Assembly: GCA_903632075.3 (NCBI GenBank) | Contig: CAHIKZ030003502.1 | Location: 23,138 to 87,137, forward strand | Source: Acanthosepion pharaonis | Taxonomy: Eukaryota; Mollusca; Cephalopoda; Sepiida; Sepiidae | DNA: 64,000 bases | Reading direction: 5' to 3' | Part shown: positions 18,520 to 28,412 of the stretch, in pieces | How positions within the stretch are numbered: the first letter of the stretch is position 1 | Layout of the letters: every line of letters begins with the position of its first letter | The notes under the pieces: model-generated | Database searches by the model: none | What the model saw: only the letters and a program-made list of their open reading frames with translations | What the model was told of the DNA's origin: nothing | Made by a program: the position numbers and the translations under genes

Positions 18520-18916
18520 ATGTCGATCTTGCCGAAATCCGCGACGAATATGAATTTCTCGACGCCGACGATCGCTATCGCCTGCTGATCGATCTGGGCC
18601 GTGCGCTGGAGCCGATGCCCGAGGCGCTGAAGACCGATGCGACGCTGGTGCGCGGCTGTTCCGCCTCGGTCTGGGTCTATCCGACCCGGGGAATGGCGAA
18701 GCGCTGCACTTCTGGCGGATTCAACGCCGCGATCACCAAGGGGATCATCGCGCTGGTCCTGAAAACGGTGCAGGACAAGACACCCGCCGAAATCCACGGC
18801 GACCGATATCGAGGGCGAACTGGCGCCGTTCGATTTGAAGAACCAGTTGAGTTCAACCGGACTCGGGATTCCGCCATGTCGCGCTGATCCGGGAGACGGC
18901 TGGGCGGTGTTATTAG
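18520..18916 (+). CDS. sufE: SufE-type cysteine desulfuration protein
   Basis: Accepts persulfide sulfur from a cysteine desulfurase. The frame reads DEYEFLDADDRYRLLIDLGR, LEPMPEALKTDATLVRGCSA with the acceptor cysteine in GCSASVWVYP, and FNAAITKGIIALVLKTVQDK then TPAEIH. About 130 residues. Start taken at ATG 18520 with an indel a few codons in (LAEIRDEYEF follows). The C-terminus is in a third frame (PAMVALIRETAG-like) with a stop near 18916. Indels near 18530, 18695, 18800 and 18870. The desulfurases at 36493-38617 are possible donors. Confidence 0.88.
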
Positions 18917-18925
18917 GGGGATTCC

Positions 18926-18970
18926 CGTGGCCTTCGACTTGGGCGCTATGCGCCGAAGTCGAAGGCCACG
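18926..18970. repeat. Dispersed palindromic repeat, copy 2
   Basis: A 45-base hairpin with 15-base perfect arms (CGTGGCCTTCGACTT and its complement), an inner GGCG/CGCC stem and a CTATG loop. It sits between the convergent ends of sufE and the 2Fe-2S protein gene. The core TTCGACTT is shared with the copies at 1063, 24721 and 48229. Confidence 0.85.
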
Positions 18971-18978
18971 CCAAGACG

Positions 18979-19267
18979 TCAGGGATTGGCACCCGGGATA
19001 GTCGCGCGGCGATCGCCTCGACATCCTCATCCGGCGTGACGACCAGCCACTCCCCGGGCTGCCGTCCATCGACCAAAGTCACCGCATTCTTGGGACACAG
19101 CCCGTGCACTTGGTCTCCACCCACCCCGACCGACGCCTTGCGCCCCTTGCCGAAAATCCGCCTGAGCGCCTTCGCCGGGGCGTCTTGCCCTGGGACCGAA
19201 ACCGCCGCCGACCTTTTGGAGCATTTGCCGCAGACCGGGACCGTCGCTTCCCAATCCGCCTTGGCAC
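18979..19267 (-). CDS. (2Fe-2S) ferredoxin-domain protein
   Basis: Small thioredoxin-like ferredoxin. In repaired frames it shows the cluster ligands VCGKCSKKVGGGFG and ETKCTGLCPKNAVTL, followed by DGRQPGEWLVVTPDEDVEAI and AARLSRVPIP. About 95 residues. The start is a GTG near 19267 overlapping the end of the J-domain gene; a lost base probably hides GTGACC. Stop TGA near 18979 is estimated. Such proteins carry a 2Fe-2S cluster bound by four cysteines; the redox partner is unknown. Confidence 0.8.
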
Positions 19268-19758
19268 GGCGGATCCTCGGGCTTCCAGCTACGCCGCTCC
19301 TCGGCGGCACGCAGGACTTCACAGGCCGCCTGCACCTCTTGGAATTTCTGCGCCGCCTCCGGATCATTGGGGGGCGGATATCAGGATGGTTCGCCTTGGC
19401 GAGCCCGCGCCACGTCGCACGGATCAGGTCGAACTCGGCATCCGGCTCCAGCCCTAGGGCATCGAGCGCGCATCTCTCGTCGCGCGAACGGCTGCCATCG
19501 CCCGGCCCGGCCGGGCCTGATGCTTGGACTGGGCATAGCCGGCGCTGGTGCGTCGTTCGAGGCTTCCGCGCGGCGGCCTCCTCGGCGCTCAGGCCACGGA
19601 AATAGTCCCAGCCCGCGATTATACTCGGCGGCATGCGCCTCGCAGAAATACCAGCGGTCAGGGCTGTTGGGGATTTGGGTGCGGGACAGTTGCCGGGCTG
19701 GTCGCAGCCATGCCGGTCGCAGATACGCACGGGCTTCGCCTCGCGCGCCGCACCATAG
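19265..19758 (-). CDS. J-domain co-chaperone
   Basis: Protein with a C-terminal J domain (ALDALGLEPDAEFDLIRATW, LAKANHPDI with the HPD motif, and QAACEVLRAAEERRSW) that would stimulate a DnaK-type ATPase. The N-terminal part has CDRHGCDQPGNY, RWYFCEAHAAEYNRGWDYF and GLSAEEAAARE, a Cys/His-containing region typical of sphingomonad J-domain proteins. About 165-190 residues. Start near 19758 is estimated; coding-like sequence continues upstream to 19923 but gives no recognisable domain. Several indels. Confidence 0.78.
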
Positions 19759-19967
19759 CTGCGCCATCGCGGAAGCCCCAATCATTGGATCGTGTAGAAG
19801 ATCGCGCCACGCCGCCGATTTAAGCGACTTGGCCACGGGCGCAAGCACCGCCCGCACGCTTTCGCGACACCGGCATCGGAATAGCGTGATCTGAAAGGCT
19901 TTGACCGACCGCCAGCGGCTCATTCATGACATGAGCGTCATCATATGTTCACGTCCGGATCGGGCAT

Positions 19968-22192
19968 ATGGCGACCCTATATCATGTCATGGAGCCTGCG
20001 TGGCCAACAGCCGTTCCTTCCTTTCGCCACCGCGAGATGGATGTGCCGGCGTCGATCGTGGTGGCGCTTGTCGCCCTGCCGCTATGTCTGGGTATCGCGG
20101 TCGCCTCCGGCGCCGCCCTTTGCGGGATGATCGCGGGCATCGTCGGCGGGCTCGTCGTCGGCTTCCTGTCCAAGTCGCCGCTTTCGGTATCGGGCCCCGC
20201 GGCCGGGCTGACCGTGATCGTGTTCGAAGCGATCGAGCGATTGCCCAGTTTCAGGTGTTCCTGCTGGCGGTCGTGCTGGCCGGCGTGCTTCAGCTCGCCT
20301 TCTCCTTCACCCGCGCGGGCGTCTTGGCGGAGTTCGTCCCTCCTCGGTCATCACCGGCATGCCTCGCGCGATCGGGCTGATCCTGATCCTGAAGCAGGTG
20401 CCCCGCGATCGGCTATGACGGCGATTTCGAGGTAGCTTTGAATATGCCAGCCGCGCGGCAACACCTTCACCGACCTATGGGCCAGTGTCAGCCGAAGGAT
20501 ATCGCGCCCGGCGCGGTCCTGATCGGTGGCGTGTCGCTCGCCTTCCTGTTCTGGTGGGATCATACCTGCCCGCAAGGCCCGTTGCGTCTGCTGCCGGGGC
20601 CGCTGGTCGTCGTCGTCATCGGCGTGGTCGGCAACATGCTGCTCGGTGCGCTGCGCCCCGAATGGCAGCTGGGCGGCGCCCATCTCGTCCGCGTCCCGTC
20701 GCGGGCGGCGCGCGCGATTTTCTCGGCCAGTTCAATTGCCCGACTTCGCCGCGATCGGGACCAGCGCGGTCTGACCACGGCGATCACCGGCGATCGTCGC
20801 CAGCCCGAATCGCTGCTGAGCGTCAAGGCGGTCGACGAACTTGATCCCCCGGCGCCGCACCACCGACAAGAATTGGGAGCTTATGGCGCAGGGCGGCGGC
20901 AATATCGTGTCGGGCCTGCTCGGCGGTCTTCCGGTCACCTCGGTGATCGTCCGCTCCTCCGCCAATGTCGATGCGGGTGCGGAGAGCAAATTATCGGCGA
21001 TGCTGCATGCGACCAGCGCTGCTCCTGTCGGTCGCGCTGATCCCCGCGCTGCTCAACCTCATCCCGCTGTCCGCGCTGGCCGCCGTGCTGATCGCGACCG
21101 GTTACAAGCTGTGCAAGCCCAAACTGTTCACCGAGCGGTTCAAACAGGGTTTGAGCCAGTTCATCCCCTTCATCGTCACCATTCTGGCGATCCTGCGCAC
21201 CGACCTGCTGATCGGCATCCGGTCGGGTTGGTCGTGGGTTCGTCTTCGTCGTAGCGCGCAACTTCCGCCCCTGCGCTGACCTTCGCCTGCGATGACGAGG
21301 ATTGCCTGATCCGCGCGCGGCGCAACCTCTATTTCATCCACAAATATGAGCTGCAGAAGTCGCTGGCCAAAGGTGCCGGACGGCGCCAATCTGCTGATCG
21401 ACCTGTCCTCGACTTCCTATGTCGATCTAGACAATGTCGACATCATCAACGCCTTCATCCGGGGCGCGGACTATCGCGGGATCAGCGTCGTCGTGCGCAG
21501 CGACGTCGCCGAGCGGACCGCGCCGATGATCCGGGCCCCATCGACGGAGTGCGCTACGCGAGGGAATATAAGCAACTCCTGCTCGCCAATAAGGCATGGG
21601 CCGCCGAACTGCTGGAGGGAGAAGACCGACTTCTTTCAGCGCCAGACGGTGGGGCAGAAGCCCGACTTCCTCTGGATCGGCTGTTCCGACAGCCGGGTGA
21701 CGCCTGAGCAGATGACCATGACGCCGCCGGGCGGCATGTTCCTCCACCGCAACATTGCCAATCTGGTCCATGACGACGATCTCAACCTGTTGTCGGTCGT
21801 CCAATATGCGGTCGATGCTGAAGGTCCGCCATGTCATCCTGTGCGGCCATCATGGCTGTGGCGGGGTGCTGGCGACGCTGGAGGCGGAACGCAGGGGCCG
21901 GTCGACCAGTGGCTGGGCAATGCCCGCGACGTGCTGCACCGCCACCGCGACGAGATCGACGCCCAGCCGGACAAGGGCGCAAGGTCAACCGGCTGGTCGA
22001 GGTGAACGTGATGGAGCAGCTCCGCCACCTCGCCCGGCTGGACACGATCAAAGGCCTTTGCCGAAGGCCGCGAGCTATGGCTGCACGGCTGGGTCTACGA
22101 CATTCGCGACGGGCATATAAAAACCCTGCTGGAAATCGACGCGACAACCGATCTCGACGGCCCGGAGCGGCCGGACAAGGTTCCCAGTGTAA
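19968..22192 (+). CDS. SulP-family anion transporter fused to STAS and beta-carbonic anhydrase domains
   Basis: A long fusion of about 740 residues. The N-terminal SulP permease part begins PASIVVALVALPLCLGIAVA and SGPAAGLTVIVFEAIERL, passes through ISPGAVLIGGVSLAFLFWW and LLSVKAVDELDP, and ends near ERFKQGLSQFIPFIVTILAI. A STAS-like segment follows (ANLLIDLSSTSYVDLDNVDI). Without a stop in repaired frames the sequence runs into a beta-carbonic anhydrase (EYKQLLLANKAWAAELLE, FLWIGCSDSRVTPEQ, HVILCGHHGCGGVLA). Such SulP-anhydrase fusions are known and proposed to be bicarbonate transporters. Indels throughout; stop TAA 22190-22192. Confidence 0.88.
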
Positions 22193-22195
22193 AGG

Positions 22196-22231
22196 GCCGG
22201 CCGGGGTGCCCGCTGGGCGCAGCCCGGCCGG
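22196..22231. terminator. Strong hairpin, likely bidirectional terminator
   Basis: Arms CCGGCCGGG and CCCGGCCGG pair perfectly around an inner GTGCCC-GCT-GGGCGC hairpin. It lies between the convergent ends of the SulP fusion and the TPR/TonB-C gene. There is no long T tract, so the terminator call is from position and stem strength. Confidence 0.6.
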
Positions 22232-22236
22232 TTCGA

Positions 22237-24222
22237 TCATTGCGGCAACTTGAACCGGATGCCATTCACGCTGGCGCCGCAGCCAAGCCCGCCATCGGGG
22301 CGATAGGTCTTTTCATAGCGCATGGATTGGAAGGCCTTTTTCCGCCGAATTTGAAAAAGATGAAGGGCGGATAGCTGACCAGCGTCCGGGCATTAGCGAC
22401 CCGACCATCGGCACCGATATCGAACTGGTTGCGAACCCAGCCCTCGAAACCCCAACGCTGCGCCTCCTGCGGAAAGGCACTGCTACCGGGCAGCGTCACC
22501 GGTTTGGGCATCGCGTCCGGGGTTGCGCATTGCGACGCGGCCAAGCCGCTCTTTCGAAGGTCTGGCGGGGCAGGCCAGATCGCCCTGCCGCTTGGCGGCC
22601 GAGGCCGCGGATCAGCGCGCCAACGCGCAGCGGGTCATGCGGGTCCAGCCCCTTATCGTCCGCCACCTGCTGCAGATAAGGGGTCGCATATTTCTCGCCG
22701 ATGCGATCCGCGATCCACAGGCGAAGCGCGGCACGTGCCTGCGGATCATCGGCAAAAGGCCTTTGGCCGAGCATCGGGCTCATGACCGCGGCGTAGCGCC
22801 CGGCCCCGCGCCAGTCTCGGTTACGCCCTCTTGCGCTGGAATCGCAAAGACCAGCTGCGCCATGGCGGGCATGTTCGATGCCGCCGCCAAAGGCTGGACT
22901 TTCGCGATCAGGGCGGCGCGATCGTCGCTACCCAGTGTCGGATTGTCGAGCATCTGCGCGGCGGCGGCGAGGATGGCGGGCGTCTGGCCTTTGGCCTCGG
23001 CGGCGGCGAGCGCGGCGCGTTGGCGGGTCAGCGCGTCCGCGCCGACGGAACCTGATTTTGCTGGCGTGGCCAAGCCCTTCTTCTCCACCCATTCGGTAAA
23101 GCTGGCATTGATCGCCTCGCCGATCGAGGGGCGGCTATAGGCCGTCGAACAGCGCATCTCCAATCGGACATTGTACCGGAAGAAGGGTGGCAACCTTCCA
23201 GTTCCTCAGGCGACCATACCCAGTCGCGCACCGCGCGGGCAAAGGCCAGCCCCTTTGGCCCCCACCTCGCCCGAGGAATAGATGGGCTCGACGCCGAAGA
23301 CCGTGCCATCGTCTCCAACGCTGAACTGGATGACGGAGACATCCTCCGGCTTCAGATCAGCCTCGCCCCCGCATTCGGGCGGGGCCATCAGGCTGGCCGA
23401 GCCGAAACTGCCCTTGGTCGAGCGACCCGCGCCCGTATAGGCCATATATTCGCGCGCGCTGTCCTCATGATGGGTCAGCAGCGCGGCGATGGCGGCATCC
23501 GATCGCGCGGCGACATCGCGAAGATCGACCTTGTTCAGCGTCATCCCGCCCAAGAGCGACACGACCTTTGGCGCCATCCGGTTGGCTTCGTCCAGCCGCC
23601 GCTATTCATCGCCGGGGCGCAGCCGCGCCTGCTCGAGTGCCGCTTGGTCCATTTTGGCGAGTTTGATCTTCTGCGCCAGCGCATCGGCCCGCGCGAGCGT
23701 CGCCTGCGCTTCGCCCGGATCGGTGAAGGTCTGGGTGCGGACCATCGCCAGCAGCGCGGCCATCCGCCCGATATCGTCGGGCGATTCTCCGCCGCCTTGC
23801 GATACTCGCAGTGGCATCGGCATAGTCGAGCGATGTGGAGGCGATGCCGCCCAGCTTCATGTGCGCGGCGAACCGGTCCTCGGCGAGCGACGGGTCGCTG
23901 GCAGGTAGCACGGCGAGACCCGCGCGGATCGTCGCAGCCGCCTCGTCGATCTGCCCCATACGAAATTTCGCGCCGCCCTTGCGGACCATCGCGATCGCCG
24001 GGTCCGGCTGCCCGGCTTGGCCTGAGCGATAATCTGGTCCCACGCGGCCAACGCCGCCGCCGAGTCCTGCCCCACTGTCCAGCGCGGTCGCCGCGTCATA
24101 TTGCTGCTGCATGCTCTTGGCCGGTGGTGCAGCGGGCGGCGAGGCCTGCTGCGCAAAGGCGGCCGCACCGGTGGCGGCGGCCAGTCCGATCAGACCGCGC
24201 GCGCAAATATCGTCGATGTCAT
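22237..24222 (-). CDS. Secreted TPR and TonB-C-like repeat protein
   Basis: Exported protein of about 660 residues starting at ATG 24222 with a signal peptide (LIGLAAATGAAAFAQQASPP). The first half has TPR-like helices (QIDEAAATIRAGLAVLPASD, YADATASIA). A first TonB-C-like unit reads VSVIQFSVGDDGTVFGVEPI then VWSPEELEG, followed by a helical part (ALTRQRAALAAAEAKGQTPA). A second unit reads AQRWGFEGWVRNQFDIGADG and VANARTLVSYPP, ending FKLPQ at TGA 22237. Such double units occur in sphingomonad periplasmic proteins with no fixed function. Indels near 24185, 24095, 23805, 23605, 23260, 23190, 22600 and 22350. Confidence 0.75.
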
Positions 24223-24278
24223 GATACCCCAAAGCCCTCCCAAGCTCTTGCGGCGGGAGGCTGCCCCATTTCGGGGTG

Positions 24279-24657
24279 GAGCCAGAGGGCCTGTAAGCCG
24301 GGTTCTGTCCACCGGCGAAACCGGATGGGCGACCATTCTTCTAGGACGATGCTCGCACATCGCCTCGGGCAACCAACCCGGATAGCGGGCGGGAACACGC
24401 CCCGACGCTTTCGCGCCATGCCATCCCTATTCGGTCTTGCCCCGGTGGGGTTTGCCATGCCGTTCCCGTTACCGGGACCGCGGTGCCTTTTACCGCACCC
24501 TTTCACCCTGACACCGCCGAAGCCGTGGCCGTCTGCTCTCTGTGGCACTGTCCACAGGGTCACCCCCGCCGGGCGTTACCCGGCACCGTCGTTCCGCGGG
24601 CCGGACTTTCCTCGCCCCGGTTTTCCTGAGGCCGCGGCCGCCCGGCCCTCTGGCTGG
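24279..24657 (-). ncRNA. rnpB: RNase P RNA, bacterial class A
   Basis: Catalytic RNA of ribonuclease P, which trims tRNA 5' ends. Read on the minus strand it starts with the P1 strand CCAGCCAGAGGGCCGG, then GAGGAAAGTCCGG (CR-I) and CAGTGCCACAGAGAGCAGAC. It ends with the 3' segment ACAGAACCCGGCTTACAGGC and the closing P1 strand CCTCTGGCTC. Length about 380 nt is normal. Open frames across this region are spurious. A short GC hairpin with a CCCC-GAAAT-GGGG stem follows and may end transcription. Confidence 0.96.
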
Positions 24658-24720
24658 TGGCGATGTAGACGGATTGGGGATTAGGGCAGGGGTTTGTGAT
24701 TTAGCGGCGGGGCGGGTGGG

Positions 24721-24797
24721 CGACTTTGCTCAGCCTGAACGGAGGTTGGGGAATGAAGCCGCTCTTCCTGCGCGCCGTTCAGGCTGAGCAAAGTCGA
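24721..24797. repeat. Dispersed palindromic repeat, copy 3
   Basis: A perfect 22-base inverted repeat (CGACTTTGCTCAGCCTGAAC... at 24721-24742, complement at 24776-24797) with a 33-base spacer. It lies just past the 3' end of ampD and upstream of rnpB. The core TTCAGGCTGAGCAAAGTCG differs from copy 1 by a few bases. Confidence 0.85.
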
Positions 24798-24814
24798 AGC
24801 CCACGCCCCTCGTC

Positions 24815-25499
24815 TCAATCATCCCCTGCGGACGCGGCAGCAACAGCGCGAGCAGGATCATCCGGCATTCGGCATCGATCTCACCGTCGATCAGTTCGGG
24901 GCGGAAACGCCGCTGGAACGCCATGATCGCCGCCATCCGGTCGGTCACGTCATAGCCGAACCGCTCGAGGGCGGTGCAGAACCCCGCCTCGGTCCACCGG
25001 GTCCATCAGATTTGGTTGGACGCGGCAGCGCCAGACAGCGCCGGGCCAGCGCGCCCCGGGGGAACAGTTCGCCCGGATCACGCTTGCGCGCGGGCGCGAT
25101 ATCCGAATGGCCGACGATATTGCCGCGCGTGATGCCGTGCCGCTTCTGGATATCGGCGACCAGTTCCATCACCGCCGCGATCTGTTCGTCGGGGAACGGG
25201 CGATAGCCCCAGTCATGGCCGGGATTGACGATCTCGATGCCGATGCTCGCCGAATTGACGTCTCGATCGACCGCCAGTGCGACTGGCCGGCGTGCGTGCA
25301 CGATCCTCCTCGGCGACCATGCGCAGCACCGTGCCGTCCTCGGCAACCAGATAGTGGCACGACACTTTGACGCCTCCGGATCGCGCAGCCGCGCGATCGC
25401 CGATTCCGCATCCTGCATGCCCGTATAGTGCAGGACGATCATCGATAAGGGCAAACTCCGCACGTCGAAATTGGGCGACGGCGTGTCGACGATCGTCAT
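24815..25499 (-). CDS. ampD: N-acetylmuramoyl-L-alanine amidase, AmpD-like, with peptidoglycan-binding domain
   Basis: Zinc amidase that cleaves (1,6-anhydro)muramyl peptides in cell-wall recycling. It starts MTIVDTPSPNFDVRSLPLSM, then the first zinc histidine in IVLHYTGM, SASIGIEIVNPGHDWGYRPF with the catalytic glutamate region, and the second metal site NIVGHSDIAPARKRDPGELF. A short C-terminal PG-binding-like domain follows (FGYDVTDRMAAIMAFQRRFR, DGEIDAECRMILLALL). About 225 residues. Indels near 25370, 25310 and 25000-25030. The stop near 24815 is estimated. No signal peptide is seen, so the protein is probably cytosolic. Confidence 0.9.
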
Positions 25500-25570
25500 G
25501 CAACCTCCTGAACGGCCCCGGTCCGCTGGGATCCCCGTCTAGCGGCATCGATCGCCGATGGATGCCCCCC

Positions 25571-26446
25571 TCATGACGCGCGAGGCATCTCTTCCATCTC
25601 GGTTTTTTCATACAGGCCGCGCCCGCCGGGGTTCAGGCGAAACAGCCCGGTCTGCCTGATCACCGTCTCGCCCGCGCCCGGGATCAGCCCGGCCGAGGGG
25701 CGCATGGCGGCGCGTCAGGTCTGGAACGCCCGCCGTTTGGGCTCTGGTGCGAAATACAGCATGACGTTGCGGCACAGGACCAGATCGAAGCCGCCGCCGG
25801 GGGCGGGTCGGAACGAGGTTCATCTGGCGAAAGCGACATGGCGCAGCAGTTCCGGGCCCGCGCGACCCATTCATTGTTCGCCCGCCCCTCGAACCAGCGG
25901 ACCAGATGACGGATGGGCAGGCGCGTTGCACCTCGAACTGGGTGAAGCAGCCGGCACGCGCGCGGGCGAGCGCGACCTCCGACACATCGGTCGCGACGAG
26001 ATCTCGGGGATAGGCGTGCCCGACGTCTCGTTCCGGCCTGCAAAAGACCATGGCGATCGACAGCGGCTCCTGCCCCGTCGAGCAGCCCATGCTCCAGATG
26101 CGGGCACGGCGGCCGGTCTTTTCGACCATAGCGATCGCCTCGACGATCAAGTCAGACATGCGGGTCGCGGAAGAAGGAGGTTTCGCAATTGACCAGCGCA
26201 TCGACCACCCGCCCCGCCAACGACGGATCGCTGCCGCCCAGGGATCGCGGTGACGAGGTGATCGAGCGTGTCCAGCCGCCGCTCGCGCATCAGGGGCATC
26301 AGGACGGTATCGACGCGGGTCGAGCGATGGCGGACGATCTGCTGCCCCGTGCGCGCCTCCAGCCAAGGCGGCGGGACGTTGAAAGGCCTGGGTCGACGCC
26401 AGGCGGCTGCACCCCGGAAAAGGCGTCTCGGACAGGACGGTTCCAT
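25571..26446 (-). CDS. cheR: Chemotaxis protein methyltransferase CheR
   Basis: SAM-dependent methylase of chemoreceptor glutamates. The N-terminal helical domain reads LEARTGQQIVRHRS, RVDTVLMPLMRERRLDTLDH; the SAM domain follows with IWSMGCSTGQEPLSIAMVF (GxGxxxGxE-like), VATDVSEVALARARAG and a broken NLVPFRPPPGGGFDLVLCRN-type motif. The end is recoverable as LYEKTEMEEMPRAS at TGA 25571. About 290 residues. Start taken at ATG 26446. Indels throughout. Last gene of the minus-strand che operon, 10 bases after cheB. Confidence 0.9.
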
Positions 26447-26456
26447 GCCGGGGCCA

Positions 26457-27482
26457 TCAGGGTCGCGTCCCCAGCGCCAGCATCGCGCCGATGGCATCTG
26501 GCGGCAGCACCATATCGGCCAGATCATGGGGCGACAACGATCGCGCCAGGCATACCCCAGGCGACCGACCGAGCTCGCCTCGTCCTGCGCGACGATCGTG
26601 CCGCCGGCCGCTTTCAACACCTGCGCGCCGTCCAGCCCGTCGCGCCCCATGCCGGTCAGCACGATGCCGGTGCGGGTCCCAGACCCGCGCCATGGCGGGC
26701 GAACATCGGATCGACCGACGGCAGACACCCGCTCGATGCCCGTTCTGGAGGCGGATCGCCGCACCGCCGTCCGGCGCGTGTGAAGGTCTATGCGCATCCC
26801 CGGCGCCACGACGACGCGGCCGGGGCGCAGTCATGCGGTCCTCCGCGATGTCACAAGGCCGGCGCGCCACCGCGGCAAAGCTGCGCCGCGAAAGGGACAT
26901 GAAGGACGCGGGCAGATGCTGGTCACCACGATCGGCACCGTCATCGTCTCGGGCAAGGGCGCGAGCAGCTTTGCCAGCGCATGGATGCCACCGGTCGAGC
27001 GCCGATCCCGATAATGTCAGGCATCCCCGCCGTGCGCGCGTCACGGGGAGCGAACGGCACTGATGGCCCACCCGTCCGGGTCCTGCGGCACCGCCAGCGC
27101 TTCCAATCCTGTGGAGCAGCGCATCGCTGAATTCGACAGTCCCTGCGGCTTGGGCGACCAGCGTATCGGCCGCGCCATGCGCCAGTGCACGGACCGCCGC
27201 CGCGCCGCCGGCGGGCGTGGAGGACGATGATGATGATCCGCGCCCCCGCCCGGCGGTGAGCAGCTTCGGCAGGGCGGTGATCCGTCCATGCCGGCATCGC
27301 GACGTCGAGCAGGATGATGTCGACCTCATGCTGCGCCAGAAAGGCGAGTGCGGCTTCGACATGGGTGACCGCGCCGACAACCGCGAAGCGCGACGGGGAG
27401 CTCGATCTGCCGCGCGATCAACGCCCGCGCCACCGCCGGTCATCGACGATCAGGATGGGGTGCAGGCATCCGGCAGGCGCAT
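26457..27482 (-). CDS. cheB: Protein-glutamate methylesterase CheB
   Basis: Receiver plus methylesterase enzyme that removes receptor methyl groups. The N-terminus gives PILIVDDSAVARALIARQI in repaired frames and an aspartate in the DIILLDVAMPGMDG-type stretch near 27300. The catalytic part has GTGGIHALAKLLAP-like, VVTSIC/LPASFMSLSRR, CDIAEDRM, a region giving GVLMTGMGRDG, and GGTIVAQDEASSVVWGMP, ending LPPDAIGAMLALGTRP. About 340 residues and at least ten indels, the most broken of the che genes. Start taken near 27482. Activated by phosphate from CheA. Confidence 0.85.
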
Positions 27483-27541
27483 GTTGGATGAAGAGAAGAG
27501 GCCATGACAAAGGCGGCTCCGCGCGAACGTCCGCGGCGGGA

Positions 27542-27910
27542 TTAGATCATCCCGACGAGTTGAAGCTTGCTCTCCAGCGTGTCGCGGTCGAACGGCTTCA
27601 TGATATATTCGTCGGCGCCCGCATCGATGGCCGCGCGGATATGGGCCATGCCGTTTTCGGTGGTGCAGAAGACGATCCGGGGCCGGCGTTCCAGATTGGC
27701 CTCGCGCAGGGCCCGCAGGAAATCCATCCCGCTCATCACCGGCATGTTCCAATCGAGCAGGACGACGTCAGGAACCGATTCGAGACAGGCCTCAGCGCCT
27801 GCGCCCATCGCCGGCCTCGCGCACTTCCGTGTCAGCGTCTCGAGGATGTGGCGTGCGACTTTCCGGATGACCGCGGGATCGTCGACGACCAGACAGGTTT
27901 CATGCGGCAC
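27542..27910 (-). CDS. cheY: Chemotaxis response regulator CheY
   Basis: Single-domain receiver of 122 residues: MPHETCLVVDDPAVIRKVAR with the acidic pair, DVVLLDWNMPVMSGMDFLRA with the phosphoacceptor aspartate, IVFCTTENGMAHI with the switch threonine, and DEYIMKPFDRDTLESKLQLV with the conserved lysine. The position of serine in the usual DDS motif is proline here. The frame is nearly intact with one shift near 27815. Output is normally the flagellar switch or other receiver-binding targets; no flagellar gene is in this window. Confidence 0.95.
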   Translation of the reverse strand: MPHETCLVVDDPAVIRKVARHILETLTRKCARPAMGAGAEACLESVPDVVLLDWNMPVMSGMDFLRALREANLERRPRIVFCTTENGMAHIRAAIDAGADEYIMKPFDRDTLESKLQLVGMI

Positions 27911-27985
27911 GCCTTCTAATGCAACCGATCCCGTGGGGACCGCGCGCCATCATAGCCGTGCGAAAGTAAAGGGCCGGTTAATCCG

Positions 27986-28412
27986 TCAACATGCCAGCGC
28001 GGTGCCATGCGGTACCAGCCGGGCCAGATCGAGTATCAACAGCTCGCCATCGCGCACGACGATGCCGTCGACCGCCCGGCCCCAGCGACCATGCGCCACG
28101 GCGGCGTATGCGGCATCGGGTTGGTCTCGAACGTCTCGATATCGTCCAGCTCATCGACCAGCATCGCGTAATAATGGCCGTCCCGGCGGGTGATGACCGC
28201 CTGCCGGACAATATGATCCGCCACCGCTCCAGCCCAGCGCGAGGCGCGTGTCGACCACCGTCACGACCCGACTGCGCAACGCGGCCAGCCCCGGATCGAG
28301 GGTTCGACGCGCGGCACGTCCACCACGTCGCCGATATCGCCCACGGCATCGACCTGATCGGCGTCGAACACCACACCCTGCCCCGTCGATACGGGCGATC
28401 GGAACAGCGCAT
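27986..28412 (-). CDS. cheW: Chemotaxis scaffold protein CheW
   Basis: SH3-like adaptor linking CheA and chemoreceptors. In repaired frames it reads VVFDADQVDAVGDIGDVVDV, PRVEPSIRGLAALRSRVVTV, VDTRLALG, QAVITRRDGHYYAMLVDELD, DIETFETNPMPHTPPWRMV and the end LLILDLARLVPHGTALAC. About 140 residues. Start ATG 28412 overlaps the cheA stop as TGATG. Indels near 28400, 28305, 28230, 28115 and 28070. It lies between cheA and cheY. Confidence 0.9.

Noticed and set aside
18183..19781. A minus-strand open frame of 532 codons
   Set aside because: It joins antisense of sufE and the last psp gene with pieces of the 2Fe-2S and J-domain genes in mixed frames. The real genes are the shorter ones given.
21550..21620. 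Separate carbonic anhydrase gene start after the SulP part
   Set aside because: No ribosome binding site or start codon fits in the repaired frame, and the STAS end runs on into the anhydrase; a fusion is simpler. Sequencing errors leave some doubt.
24190..24563. Short open frames on both strands around 24200-24560
   Set aside because: They fall inside RNase P RNA, which is structurally conserved and not coding.
23467..24684. A plus-strand open frame of 405 codons
   Set aside because: It covers the antisense of the TPR/TonB-C gene and of the RNase P RNA, both well supported.
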